Notes: generated by a model not told the origin, from the sequence alone. Positions 1-8,212 are shown, counted from the stretch's first letter. The stretch is DNA of 33,005 nt from Clostridia bacterium (GCA_017410445.1 JAFQQU010000132.1:1-33005), one strand, 5' to 3'. Numbers and translations are program-made.

Positions 1-140
1 CATCCCTGCACGATTTCGATATACTCTTCTCGTTGTTGGTGTTTCATTAGCAGCTACATCTTACAACAAAAACAGTGAGCAAGCTACCCCTTCTCAGGGT
101 CTTGCTCACTGTTTTTTTTCTGGGGCCGTTGTGCAACAGC
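1..140. mobile_element. Possible edge of an insertion sequence
   Basis: The window opens inside something that cannot be identified. On the minus strand an open frame starts with ATG at 47 and runs off the edge (MKHQQREEYIEIVQG). On the plus strand a frame ends at 50 (..DILFSLLVFH, stop). Next to it lies a strong two-way hairpin terminator (71-119), then an interrupted palindrome, GGCCGTTGTGCAACAGCC, at about 124-141. A terminal palindrome, an internal hairpin shielding an open frame and the sequence edge together resemble the end of an insertion sequence. The family cannot be named from 47 bases of coding sequence, and an ordinary gene end with its terminator is the alternative. Confidence 0.25.
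71..119. terminator. Strong hairpin terminator, works both ways
   Basis: A 13-bp perfect stem (AACAGTGAGCAAG at 71-83 with CTTGCTCACTGTT at 101-113) encloses a smaller ACCC/GGGT stem and is followed by eight T. Read on the minus strand it is also followed by a T-rich run. It would insulate the gene at 257 from transcription entering from the left. Confidence 0.75.
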
Positions 141-256
141 CACTTTTTGCATGCCCGGAAATGAAAATAAAGAGGTTTTCCGTGATGCGCTATACTATGC
201 TCATCACGACGGGAAAGCAGCCCGGCGGAAAACCACAGAAAAGGGAGGAAATGACA

Positions 257-655
257 ATGGCAATCAACAAGGTAAAGATCACCTTTGAGTTTCCCGAGCG
301 CACCGCCGGGGATGTAGAGATGATCAATCAGGCGCTCGAGGGAATGAAGTTCTCTTCCGTGAATTTGGCCCAGGAAGACGGATATCTCGCCGTCACGAAG
401 CACTACCATGAAGGAGAAGTGACCGAGGAGACTATGCGCTACGGATTCGACACCATCGTATTGGAGTGCGAGACGAACGACGCGGAGACGATGCACACCT
501 ACCAGCTCGACATGGAGACGGAGGGAGCGGATTCGAACATGGACGCTCAGCGCGAACGCTGGAACGCCGCGCACCCCGACCGCGCCATGCGCCAGCGTAC
601 CTGCGTGATGTTTGACGAGGCGGTCGCGTATATCGTGCTTCACCATGAGGCGTAA
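257..655 (+). CDS. Hypothetical cytosolic protein, 132 aa
   Basis: I do not recognise this protein. It is acidic and highly charged, has no signal peptide and no membrane segment, and reads as a small alpha/beta domain: a strand-like KVKITFEF near the N-terminus, a central acidic stretch (LECETNDAET), and a C-terminal AVAYIVLHH. The ATG at 257 is preferred because GGGAGGA at 243-249 lies 7 bases upstream; the in-frame ATG at 251 is too close to it. A start further upstream (131) would lack a ribosome binding site. It stands alone, between the terminator at 71-119 and the promoter of the next gene. The bases after its stop contain only GC-rich hairpins without a clear T run. Confidence 0.7.
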   Translation: MAINKVKITFEFPERTAGDVEMINQALEGMKFSSVNLAQEDGYLAVTKHYHEGEVTEETMRYGFDTIVLECETNDAETMHTYQLDMETEGADSNMDAQRERWNAAHPDRAMRQRTCVMFDEAVAYIVLHHEA

Positions 656-770
656 GGCACGGGCCGAAAAAGCCCGGAACCGATGGTGTCGGCCCGCTCC
701 GCCCCGGATTTCCGGCAGGGCGGGCTGCGTTTAACGGTAAATTCCGATCTGCGCAGCGCGGAAAAGCGGC

Positions 771-798
771 TTGACATTTAGATTTGCATGGATATAAT
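771..798 (+). promoter_or_regulatory. Sigma-A promoter of the secreted zinc-knuckle protein
   Basis: TTGACA at 771-776 and TATAAT at 793-798, both perfect consensus, are separated by 16 bases. This is the strongest-looking promoter in the window and implies a constitutively well transcribed gene with a short leader of about 25 bases. Confidence 0.8.
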
Positions 799-831
799 TG
801 GAATGAACAAAAAGTTATAGGAGTAGATTCG

Positions 832-1890
832 ATGAAAAAGCGTATTGTTGCGGTCCTTACTGCGGTAGTCCTGATGCTCTCCGCGCTTTCTCCGGCGGCG
901 TTTGCCGAGGCACTGCCCGAGCTGACCCTGCCCGGTCTTGCGTCCTGCAATGCCGAAGAGGCTGTTCTTGTTTCGGCGGAAAGCGGCGTTTATATTTATG
1001 AGTGCGCCGATGTGGAGTCTGCTTTCATGTGCGCCGTTCAGCATGCGGCGGTGCTGACCGAGTACGGCTTTGACTCGGTGACGATGGATCAGGAGTCGAA
1101 CGAATCTTTTGTGTATCTCTGCGTGACCGAATACACCGGCAGCGCGGACATTGAGCCGGAGCTGCTGGTGGACTGCAAGACGCCCTGCTACGTGATCTAC
1201 GGCCTTACGAACTATGCGGGCCATTATGTGGTGTGCGTGACTGCTTCTGAGGGCATCGTGTTTGATGATGAAGCGGCGGTTTCCGAGGATCCCGAGCTCA
1301 TCCTCGGCGAGGAAGGCCGCTATATCATGGCGCCCGAGGAATACCTCGAGCTGCTCCCTGCACAGGATATCAGCATTGACAACGGCTGGTATATGTATAT
1401 CTACGGCGGCCAGAAGGACGGCTACAGGGAGAAGTTTCTTCAGTTCAGGGACGATCTGATTGCCAGCGGCTACTATGAACTGGTAGACCAGCAGGGCGGC
1501 GTGGTTGAGCTGTATGCGCTTGACTATATCGGCCCGGACGAGGTTGAGAATTTCTGGAATTTCAACGCCTACGGCTCGATCATGATTGAGTTCTTCGGAG
1601 AGAGCGTATGGCTCTGCGTCAGCAACGACATCATCCTGAGCAATCTGCAGGAGATTGCGGAAAGGTATGCGGGCTACACGCCCGGCGGCGCCGATAATTC
1701 CGGCGGCAGCACCGAGAAGACGGCCGAGAAATGCATCAAGTGCGGCGGCAGCGGCAAGATGGAATGCAAGGCCTGCAACGGCGGCTGGGTGGACGATCCC
1801 GGCTCTTCTCTCGGCAAGAAGATGTGCACCAAGTGTAACTTCCAGAAGGTTCCCTGCGACTGGTGCGGCGGCTCCGGCAAGAGAAACTGA
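832..1890 (+). CDS. Secreted protein with C-terminal DnaJ-type Cys-rich knuckles
   Basis: A 352-aa protein. It starts at ATG 832 behind AGGAG (about 820); a longer frame from 784 would bury the signal peptide. Residues 1-25 are a clear signal peptide (MKKR, a hydrophobic core, cleavage near AFAEA). Residues of about 30-285 form an acidic extracytoplasmic region that I cannot assign. The last 50 residues carry four CxxC pairs: CIKCGGSG, CKACNGG, CTKC and CDWCGGSG. This is the CxxCxGxG pattern of the DnaJ central zinc domain. In DnaJ that domain binds two zinc ions and substrate; here it would sit outside the membrane, which is unusual. No J domain is present. The gene is single, with its own promoter (771-798) and terminator (1959-2004). 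Function unknown; a zinc-stabilised adhesion or folding module is possible. Confidence 0.8.
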   Translation: MKKRIVAVLTAVVLMLSALSPAAFAEALPELTLPGLASCNAEEAVLVSAESGVYIYECADVESAFMCAVQHAAVLTEYGFDSVTMDQESNESFVYLCVTEYTGSADIEPELLVDCKTPCYVIYGLTNYAGHYVVCVTASEGIVFDDEAAVSEDPELILGEEGRYIMAPEEYLELLPAQDISIDNGWYMYIYGGQKDGYREKFLQFRDDLIASGYYELVDQQGGVVELYALDYIGPDEVENFWNFNAYGSIMIEFFGESVWLCVSNDIILSNLQEIAERYAGYTPGGADNSGGSTEKTAEKCIKCGGSGKMECKACNGGWVDDPGSSLGKKMCTKCNFQKVPCDWCGGSGKRN

Positions 1891-1958
1891 TATTTCAGGC
1901 GGAATGCCGCTGCGTCTCAGGGCGCGGCGGCATTCTGAGTTATGTGAAGGGGAGAGAA

Positions 1959-2004
1959 AACGCCCCGGCTGAGTCTGAAACGACGGTCAGCCGGGGCGTT
2001 TTTA
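1959..2004. terminator. Shared terminator of two convergent genes
   Basis: A 14-bp perfect stem (1959-1972 with 1987-2000) reads AACGCCCCGGCTGA and its complement and is followed by TTTTT. On the minus strand the same stem is followed by TTTTC. It lies between the plus-strand gene ending at 1890 and fucO ending at 2044, so it can stop both transcripts. A second GC-rich hairpin (GAATGCCGC/GCGGCATTC, about 1900-1936) just upstream has no T run. Confidence 0.85.
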
Positions 2005-2043
2005 TTCATTTGTGCCGTTCAGACGCTATGCCGGAAAACCGGA

Positions 2044-3192
2044 TTACATCTGGGAGCGGTACAGAGCCTTGATTTCCTCAACGCTGGTGTCGCGGGGGTT
2101 GCCCGGGCAGCAGGCGTCGGCGAAGGCGGACTCAGACAGGAACTGGATGTCCTCTTCCTTCAGGATGCCCTTCAGGTTGGGAGCGATGCCGACGTCGGCA
2201 GACAGCTGCTTGACGGCGGCGATGGTGGCGTCGGCGGCTTCCTCGGAAGTCATGGCGTCGATGCCCTCAACGCCCATGGCCTTACCAACGGCGCGATAGC
2301 GCTCGCCGGCGACGGTCTTGTTGTACTCGAGGCCTACGGGCAGCAGGATGGCGCAGGCAACGCCGTGGGGAGTGTCGTACAGAGCGGACAGGCCGTGAGC
2401 CATGGAGTGTACGATGCCCAGACCAACGTTGGAGAAGCCCATGCCGGCGATGTACTGGCCCAGAGCCATGCCTTCGCGGCCTTCGGGAGTGTTCTGGACG
2501 GCGCCGCGCAGATTCGCAGAGATCAGGCGGATGGCTTCCAGATGGAACATGTCGGAGATGGCGCAGGCGCCCTTGGTGATGTAGCCTTCGATGGCGTGGG
2601 TCAGCGCGTCCATACCAGTGGAAGCGGTCAGGCCCTTGGGCATGGAGGACATCATGTCGGGATCAACAACGGCGATCTCGGGGATGTCGTTGGTGTCGAC
2701 GCAGACGAACTTGCGCTTCTTCTCGACGTCGGTGATGACATAGTTGATGGTAACCTCAGCGGCGGTGCCGGCGGTGGTGGGCACGGCGATGGTGAATACG
2801 GCGTGGTTCTTGGTGGGGGCTACGCCTTCCAGAGAACGGACGTCGGCGAACTCGGGGTTGTTGATGATGATGCCGATCGCCTTGGCGGTATCCATGGCAG
2901 AGCCGCCGCCGATGGTGACGATGCAGTCCGCAGCGGAAGCCTTGAAGGCCTCAACGCCGGTCTGTACGTTTTCGATGGTGGGGTTGGGCTTGATGTTGGA
3001 ATATACGTCGTAAGCGAAGCCGGCCGCATCCAGCAGAGCGGTTACCTTGCCGGTAACGCCGAACTTGATCAGATCGGGATCGGAGCAAACGAAAGCCTTC
3101 TTGTAGCCGCGCTTGGTCAGCTCGGGAACGATATTCTCGATAGCGCCCTTGCCATGATAGGAGATGGTGTTCAGAACGATACGATTGGCCAT
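2044..3192 (-). CDS. fucO: Lactaldehyde reductase (iron-dependent alcohol dehydrogenase)
   Basis: A 382-aa group III alcohol dehydrogenase, matching E. coli FucO in length and in long blocks: MANR start, NPEFADVRSLEG, PTTAGTAAEVTINYVITD, KFVCVD, GMDALTHAIEGYIT and GFSNVGLG. FucO reduces L-lactaldehyde to 1,2-propanediol with NADH during anaerobic fucose or rhamnose use. The nucleotide-binding GGGSAMD is at 95-101. The expected metal ligands are all present: D195, H199, H262 and H276. ATG 3192 is chosen because AAGGAGG lies about 10 bases upstream and the MANR N-terminus is conserved; an upstream in-frame ATG is only 2 bases from the ribosome binding site. It is a single gene with its own promoter. 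No fucose isomerase, kinase or aldolase is in the window, so it may serve general aldehyde reduction. Confidence 0.9.
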   Translation of the reverse strand: MANRIVLNTISYHGKGAIENIVPELTKRGYKKAFVCSDPDLIKFGVTGKVTALLDAAGFAYDVYSNIKPNPTIENVQTGVEAFKASAADCIVTIGGGSAMDTAKAIGIIINNPEFADVRSLEGVAPTKNHAVFTIAVPTTAGTAAEVTINYVITDVEKKRKFVCVDTNDIPEIAVVDPDMMSSMPKGLTASTGMDALTHAIEGYITKGACAISDMFHLEAIRLISANLRGAVQNTPEGREGMALGQYIAGMGFSNVGLGIVHSMAHGLSALYDTPHGVACAILLPVGLEYNKTVAGERYRAVGKAMGVEGIDAMTSEEAADATIAAVKQLSADVGIAPNLKGILKEEDIQFLSESAFADACCPGNPRDTSVEEIKALYRSQM

Positions 3193-3238
3193 TGGAATCA
3201 TTCCTCCTTGCCGGATTACCGGCATATTTTATGTATAT

Positions 3239-3267
3239 ATCATACAGCGAAACGCGCCGATTTGCAA
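3239..3267 (-). promoter_or_regulatory. Promoter of fucO
   Basis: Read on the minus strand, TTGCAA (3262-3267) and TATGAT (3239-3244) are separated by 17 bases. A small CCGG..CCGG hairpin sits in the short leader just before the ribosome binding site. Confidence 0.65.
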
Positions 3268-3304
3268 GGTTTTCTTGCGGCAAAACTTCGCGGGGCTAAG
3301 GATT

Positions 3305-5641
3305 TCACCGCCGCTTCAATTTTCGGGCGAGAATCCGGACGGCGAGAACCGAGCGGTCGTCCTTCGGAGAGGAGGATGACCTTTCGTCCGCCCAGCGGAG
3401 AACGGCGTCCGCCGCGTCCTGCGGCTTCATGTGCCGGACGGAGGGCAGATAGGCGCGCAGGGCCTCGGCCTGCCCCTCCTTAAGCTCGTCCGCCACGCCG
3501 TCGGTGAACATGATCAGAAGATCACCCGGATGCACCTCCGCGCGGAAGGTGGCGGGCTCGATGCGGTCGAGAATGCCCAAAGGCAGCCGCCCGCCCGGGA
3601 TCTCGCGCAGGCCCTTATCGCCCAGAATGAACGAACGGCATGCGCCGAGCTTGCTGAACGAGGCCACGCCCGAATACAGATCGATCACGCACAGATCGGC
3701 CGTGGCGAAGAGGTCGGAGGTGTTTTTGAGCAGGAGCAGGCGGTTGACAGCGGAGAGCGCGGCGTCCCGGTCCACGCCGGCGGAGACGAACTTGCGAAGG
3801 AGCGAGAGGCAGCGCGCGCTCTGGACGGCGGCTTCCTCTCCGCTTCCCATGCCGTCCGACAGCGCGGCGATCACCCGGCCGTCCGGCAGAATGCAGGCGA
3901 TGGACCCGTCTCCGGAGGGGGCGCTTTCATCGGCGGGCGCGGAGGCGGAGGCGAAGGACGCGGTGAGCGCGGGAGCCTGCAGAAGCCTCAGCTCGCACTC
4001 GCCCGGCACCCGTCCGCGGCTTAAAACCGGCGAAAAGGGAACGCCCAGCTCTTCCGTCAGGAGATATGCCACATGCTGTGCGGAGGACGGGTTCCAGATG
4101 CCGTCCTTCAGTAGGCAGATGATCTCGAGCTTGTCGTCCAGAACGGCGGTCACTTCCTTTACCCGGATTCCGGCCCGGTCGAGCGCGGCGCGGGCCAGCC
4201 CGGCGTATTCGCGGCTTAAGCAGATTTCGCCGGTCATCTGGGTGGAGAGCGAATCCAGCAGCCGCTGCGCCTCCCGGAACTGCCCGGAGAGCAGCGCCTT
4301 CGAATCGCCCCGGCGGAGCACGTCGCGGCGGGTCTGCGCGAGGCGGGAGAGCGCGGGCAGCAGCGTCTGATCGATCTTTCCCGAGCGGCGGCAGTGGCGC
4401 AGGAGGTCGGGCGGCAGGTCGCGCGCGGGGGTGATTTCCTTTCCGGCCAGCGCTTCGGCGGCCATCCGGCAGAGCAGGCGCGCGGCGGGCGGGGAATTGC
4501 CGGACCAGCAGGCCGCGTAGCCCTCGCAGCCGGAGCACAGGGCTTTTCGGCCCTCGGAGATGATCTCCTGCTCGGTGGGCAGCGGGCTTTTCTCGCTGTA
4601 GCCGTCGGCCAGCTCGCCGAAAATCTCGCTGATCTGCATGAGCCGCCGCCCGGCCTTCTTTCTCAGGCGCACGGACAGCGCTTCCGGGTCGGTATGCGGC
4701 AGCGCGGGACGCATCCAGCCGTGAAAATGATGGAGCAGCCGCTTCGGGAGCAGGCAGTATACCAGACATCCGGCGAACACGGGCGGAAGTTCCATTGCGC
4801 CCACGGTGAAGCCGAGGCCCCAGGTGACGGTGAGCGTGTTTGCGAAAAACACCGCGCCGCAGGCGGCGATGCGCGGCCCGCGGGAGAGGCAGCCGGCCAG
4901 CAGGCCGCACAGGCAGAGCGTCGAGCCCATGAAGGGATGGCTCCCGGCCATGGAGAGCGCGGACCCGGCGGCGATTCCGGCCAGCGCGCCCATGCCTGCG
5001 CCCGCGCCTGAGCAGACGAGGGTCAGAACAAGCGCGCAGGATAAAGAGAGAAAGCGCCCGGCCATGGGAACATGGTGAATGCCGATCAGCAGAACGGCAA
5101 GAAAGAGCGAGAGGGACAGCTGCTCCTCGGGCATGAGGCGCTTGCGGAACAGCCGTACGCCCATCGCCGAATATAGCGCGGGCGCGAGCAGAGATGCGAC
5201 GGCGGCGGAGAGGACGGCTGCGAGCAGGTTATACATCAGCCCGCCGGAGAAGATGAGCCCGGGCGCGAGCAGCGACAGGCCGGCCAGTGCGCCGGAGAGA
5301 AAGTCGTCCATGCCGGGCGGGTCGGGCAGGAAGCGGCGCAGGGGCTTTAAAGACAGGTGAAGCGCACAGAGAAGCGCGCAGGAGACGAGCGGGAGCCAGC
5401 CGGTCAGCCCCGGGCCGGAGAGAAGGCCGGACAGCGCGCAGCCGGTGAGAATGGCGAGGGGATGAACGCCCCATCTGAGTCCCGCGGCTGCGGCGGCCGG
5501 CGCAAAGGGCGAAAGCTCCCCGGCCAGCTGCGCCCCGGACAGCAGGGCGATGACGAGAGCGGCGCCGGTGAAGCGTATGGCATGAATGAACACGGGGCGG
5601 AGCGAGCCGGACGCGGGGCGGCTGAAATCGGGCTGAAGCAT
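3305..5641 (-). CDS. spoIIE: Stage II sporulation protein E (PP2C-type phosphatase)
   Basis: A 778-aa membrane phosphatase, close to the 827 aa of B. subtilis SpoIIE. Residues of about 15-310 are a run of some ten hydrophobic segments. A cysteine-containing linker follows (CSGCEGYAACW, about 360-385), then the PPM/PP2C domain: SDGMGSGEEA (metal ligand D596), ATADLCVIDL, LPLGI, MFTDGVAD (D714) and KDDRSVLAVRI near the C-terminus. SpoIIE dephosphorylates SpoIIAA to release sigma-F in the forespore and interacts with the division machinery. ATG 5641 is the only sensible start; the frame continues upstream but without a start codon near a ribosome binding site. It is monocistronic, as in other Firmicutes. 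The call implies a sporulation programme; whether the organism forms spores cannot be told from one gene. Confidence 0.93.
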   Translation of the reverse strand: MLQPDFSRPASGSLRPVFIHAIRFTGAALVIALLSGAQLAGELSPFAPAAAAAGLRWGVHPLAILTGCALSGLLSGPGLTGWLPLVSCALLCALHLSLKPLRRFLPDPPGMDDFLSGALAGLSLLAPGLIFSGGLMYNLLAAVLSAAVASLLAPALYSAMGVRLFRKRLMPEEQLSLSLFLAVLLIGIHHVPMAGRFLSLSCALVLTLVCSGAGAGMGALAGIAAGSALSMAGSHPFMGSTLCLCGLLAGCLSRGPRIAACGAVFFANTLTVTWGLGFTVGAMELPPVFAGCLVYCLLPKRLLHHFHGWMRPALPHTDPEALSVRLRKKAGRRLMQISEIFGELADGYSEKSPLPTEQEIISEGRKALCSGCEGYAACWSGNSPPAARLLCRMAAEALAGKEITPARDLPPDLLRHCRRSGKIDQTLLPALSRLAQTRRDVLRRGDSKALLSGQFREAQRLLDSLSTQMTGEICLSREYAGLARAALDRAGIRVKEVTAVLDDKLEIICLLKDGIWNPSSAQHVAYLLTEELGVPFSPVLSRGRVPGECELRLLQAPALTASFASASAPADESAPSGDGSIACILPDGRVIAALSDGMGSGEEAAVQSARCLSLLRKFVSAGVDRDAALSAVNRLLLLKNTSDLFATADLCVIDLYSGVASFSKLGACRSFILGDKGLREIPGGRLPLGILDRIEPATFRAEVHPGDLLIMFTDGVADELKEGQAEALRAYLPSVRHMKPQDAADAVLRWADERSSSSPKDDRSVLAVRILARKLKRR

Positions 5642-5681
5642 GAGAGGAAGACCTCGTTTCCGCGATGATGATACGTAAACG

Positions 5682-5719
5682 AGTATACAGGAACGGGCCG
5701 GAAGGGGATGTCGGACAAA
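5682..5719 (-). promoter_or_regulatory. Candidate spoIIE promoter with a Spo0A-box-like site
   Basis: On the minus strand TATACT (5682-5687) lies about 40 bases before the spoIIE start. Where a -35 would be expected there is no TTGACA-like hexamer. That spot carries TTTGTCCGACA (5709-5719), which contains TGTCGGA on the other strand, one mismatch from the Spo0A box TGTCGAA. A second weaker copy, TGTCGGG, is at 5731-5737. Spo0A-activated sigma-A promoters typically have a poor -35 with 0A boxes around it. This is a match by eye only. Confidence 0.35.
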
Positions 5720-5762
5720 GGCGCGGAAAATGTCGGGAAAGCACGGGGCGGGCGCACAGAAA

Positions 5763-5801
5763 GGCCGCGCCCCCGGAGATGATTCCTCCCGGAGGCGCGG
5801 C
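5763..5801 (-). terminator. Terminator after the PL8-type lyase gene
   Basis: On the minus strand, GCCGCGCC and CTCCGG arms pair across a short loop (about 5763-5801) and are followed by CTTTCTGT. The T run is broken, so the call is moderate. It lies between the lyase stop and the spoIIE promoter. Confidence 0.55.
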
Positions 5802-5823
5802 AGAGATGATGATGAATGTGTTT

Positions 5824-7668
5824 TCAGCGGCCGATGTACACGCCCGGTCCGCGCTCGAGGCGCTTTCCGTCCCATTCGAGGCAGTCCGCCCGGTGGAACA
5901 CCGCCATGACGCTGCCATCCGGCAGCAGGATGGCCTGAACGCCCGCGTCGTTCCGCAGGAGGCGGACGTCGGGCGCGGGGCGGCTCTCCGCGGAGATCAT
6001 GAAGGCGTAGGCGCTTTCCGAGCCTGCGGGATGACGGATGGTGAGCGTCAGCACGTCCCCTTCCGCGCGGACGTCGTCCGCCAGATGGCTGTTGCGCTTC
6101 CACGAGCCGACCCTGTGCGCGGCTTCCGCATCGATCGTGCGGCCGTCGAGCGAGGTGTAGCGGATTCCGTTGTGCAGAACGGTTTTGTCATCCGAGGAAA
6201 CCTCGCCCCGCAGGAAGCACTGATCCACGGATGTGAACAGGTCCTCGGGCCGTTCGGTGCACTTCACGCCGCAGCCCATGCTCACAAAGCCGTGCTCAAA
6301 GGCAAAGGAGGCGGCCAGCGTCTCAACGCCGTCGTGCTGCGCCAGCTCGTATACGACAGCCCGGCTTCCCTCCTGCGCGCCGCCGGCGTGATCGCTCGGA
6401 AGGGGTCTCATCCACCAGTCGGCATGGGCGAGCAGCTGCTCGTCGGTCTCGGTGCGGGCGGTGGTGCCGGGAATGCGGGAGAAATCCCAGACCGGGTTGA
6501 TATTCAGGTATTCGCGGCCGTCGCGCATGATGCAGGTGTGCGTGCCGTAGGACATGTTGAAGGCCAGCGGATTTTCGCCGTTGCAGATTTCCGCGTCCCA
6601 CGTCTTGTTGTTCAGATATTTCGCGCCGACGTGCAGCCCGTCGAAGTGATGGCACAGATACATGGCCACCGGAAAAAACTTGGTGCGGTCGGGCTGCGGG
6701 CCGCCGCTGACGGCTGCGAGGAAGCGCCTGATTTCATCCTGACGGGGCAGGTCGGCCGTCTCGGACATGCGCCTGAGATTTTGCCGGATGGTTTTTCCGG
6801 AGATGATGTCCGGGCGGGTGATTTCGCGGCCCACGCAGGCGTTGTCCAGCGCGCCGCAGTGGATCATGTGATACAGGCCGTCCAGGACATGCGTGAGGTA
6901 TACGTCCAGCTTTTCGCGGCGGAACTGGAAGGACGAGCCCTCGAGCAGGTAGGCGAGGAAGGAGATGCAGCCCGCAAAGGCCATGCCGTAGCCGCCCGAA
7001 TACAGCCGCGGGCCGTGCTGGAAGAAGCTGCCGTCCGTCTGAATGCCCTCGGTCTGACCGACGGTGATCTCCTCCTCCGTCCGGGCGACGGCCTGCTTCA
7101 TGAGGAACTCGTCTTCTGCAAGCAGCGCGTGGCGGATGGTGTCCATCATGGCCCAGATGAGGTTTGCGCCGGTCCAGTAGCGGCGCTTGGGATTGGCGCT
7201 CGGGCCGGTTTCAAGCATGACGGGATGCTGCGCGGCCGAGCCGTGCGCGACCCATTCGGTCGCCTTGCGGACGGATTCCGCGTCCAGCACGCCGTCCATC
7301 ATGATGGCGATATCGCCCATGACCATGGGCACGCCGATGTCGTTGTACCACCAGTTGGTACTGGCGTAATCATGCGCGAACCAGAAGCCGAGCGCGCGGC
7401 GGATGGCCGAGGCATAGTCCTGATCGGAAGTCAGCCTTTCGCGCCCGAAGAAAGTGAGGATGCCCTTGATGCGGACGAGATGGGAGTGGGCCGGCCAGAA
7501 TGCGTCGTTCTGCGCGCCGTAATCGAGATCGGCCCAGCGGAGCGTGTCCGGCGCGTCGCCCGGAATCAGCGCTTTGAAGAGCTTTTCGGCTTCTTCTCCG
7601 GGCAGCGGGACGGCTTCGCCCCACAGAATATCGCAGTAGCGTTTCCGGATGTTTCTCAGTTCCGACAT
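5824..7668 (-). CDS. Polysaccharide lyase family 8-like enzyme without signal peptide
   Basis: A 614-aa protein with the hallmarks of PL8 (hyaluronate, chondroitin AC or xanthan lyases): an alpha/alpha-toroid N-terminal half containing NWWYNDIGVP (the NWW..EIG motif, with the catalytic Asn nearby), DGSFFQHGPRLYSGGYG (the catalytic His and Tyr), and GREITR (the substrate-binding Arg). A beta-sandwich half follows. PL8 enzymes cut uronic-acid glycans by beta-elimination. ATG 7668 has GGAGG 8 bases upstream. Known PL8 enzymes are mostly secreted and larger than 700 aa; this one lacks a signal peptide and is short, so it should act in the cytosol on imported fragments. No transporter or unsaturated glucuronyl hydrolase is adjacent. 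The substrate cannot be read from sequence. Confidence 0.82.
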   Translation of the reverse strand: MSELRNIRKRYCDILWGEAVPLPGEEAEKLFKALIPGDAPDTLRWADLDYGAQNDAFWPAHSHLVRIKGILTFFGRERLTSDQDYASAIRRALGFWFAHDYASTNWWYNDIGVPMVMGDIAIMMDGVLDAESVRKATEWVAHGSAAQHPVMLETGPSANPKRRYWTGANLIWAMMDTIRHALLAEDEFLMKQAVARTEEEITVGQTEGIQTDGSFFQHGPRLYSGGYGMAFAGCISFLAYLLEGSSFQFRREKLDVYLTHVLDGLYHMIHCGALDNACVGREITRPDIISGKTIRQNLRRMSETADLPRQDEIRRFLAAVSGGPQPDRTKFFPVAMYLCHHFDGLHVGAKYLNNKTWDAEICNGENPLAFNMSYGTHTCIMRDGREYLNINPVWDFSRIPGTTARTETDEQLLAHADWWMRPLPSDHAGGAQEGSRAVVYELAQHDGVETLAASFAFEHGFVSMGCGVKCTERPEDLFTSVDQCFLRGEVSSDDKTVLHNGIRYTSLDGRTIDAEAAHRVGSWKRNSHLADDVRAEGDVLTLTIRHPAGSESAYAFMISAESRPAPDVRLLRNDAGVQAILLPDGSVMAVFHRADCLEWDGKRLERGPGVYIGR

Positions 7669-7741
7669 GATCAGCACCTCCGTATGCATTCTTTTGTTCG
7701 CCTTCAGTATATCAGAATCGGGGATCGGTGAAAAGGGGGGA

Positions 7742-7770
7742 GAAAAAAACCCGCTTCCCCGAGGGGGAAA
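7742..7770 (-). terminator. Terminator after the XRE regulator
   Basis: On the minus strand, TTCCCC-CTC-GGGGAA (stem within 7754-7770) is followed by GCGGG and seven T (7742-7748). It separates the regulator from the lyase gene downstream. Confidence 0.7.
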
Positions 7771-7784
7771 CAGGATAGCTTCAT

Positions 7785-8114
7785 TTACTTGTTCAGAAAG
7801 GTGCGCACGGTCGTGAGAATGCAGCTTTTCTGTGCGGGCGAGAGGGCGCGGAAATCCCCGATGAGCGCGGCTTCGGCTTCGTTCAGGTCGTGCGGCGAGG
7901 TTTCCTCGATTTTTCGCCGGACGTCCGTGTGACCGATGATGAAATCCACCGACGTATCGAAATAATCGGCGAGGCGGCGGAGCGTTTCGATGTCCGGCTC
8001 GATATTGTGGTTTTCGTATTTGTTGACGGACGGCTGGGACAGGCCGATGGCGTCGGCCAGAGCCTGCTGGCTGATTCCCTTTTCGTCCCGGAGCAGACGC
8101 AGATTTCGCAGCAT
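7785..8114 (-). CDS. XRE-family transcriptional regulator, 109 aa
   Basis: Residues 1-60 are a standard HTH_3 domain: LRLLRDEKGISQQALADAIG, then SQPSVNKYENHNIEPDIETL (recognition helix around SQPSVNKYE) and ADYFDTSVDFIIG. The rest is a helical tail without a ligand domain. ATG 8114 follows GGGAGG at a 7-base spacing. It diverges from the small gene at 8254, and a possible TACAAT -10 (about 8138-8143) lies in the shared 140-base region, so it may repress itself and the neighbour. Proteins of this form are common in Clostridia as self-regulating repressors or as orphan antitoxins. No target site could be pointed out with confidence. Confidence 0.88.
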   Translation of the reverse strand: MLRNLRLLRDEKGISQQALADAIGLSQPSVNKYENHNIEPDIETLRRLADYFDTSVDFIIGHTDVRRKIEETSPHDLNEAEAALIGDFRALSPAQKSCILTTVRTFLNK

Positions 8115-8183
8115 GGAAGCACCTCCCGTTGATATTTATTGTAACAACCGGAAGGAGTTATGCCTAAATCCCAGAATTAGTCA

Positions 8184-8212
8184 TTGATAAATCGGAATGT
8201 GAATGATATAGT
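8184..8212 (+). promoter_or_regulatory. Promoter of the DUF6809-like gene
   Basis: TTGATA (8184-8189) and TATAGT (8207-8212) are spaced by 17 bases. It lies in the divergent region with the XRE gene, which makes it a plausible target of that repressor. Confidence 0.65.

Noticed and set aside
5665..7731. 688-codon plus-strand frame opposite the PL8-type lyase
   Set aside because: Same reason: the opposite strand encodes a protein with clear active-site motifs and a good ribosome binding site.
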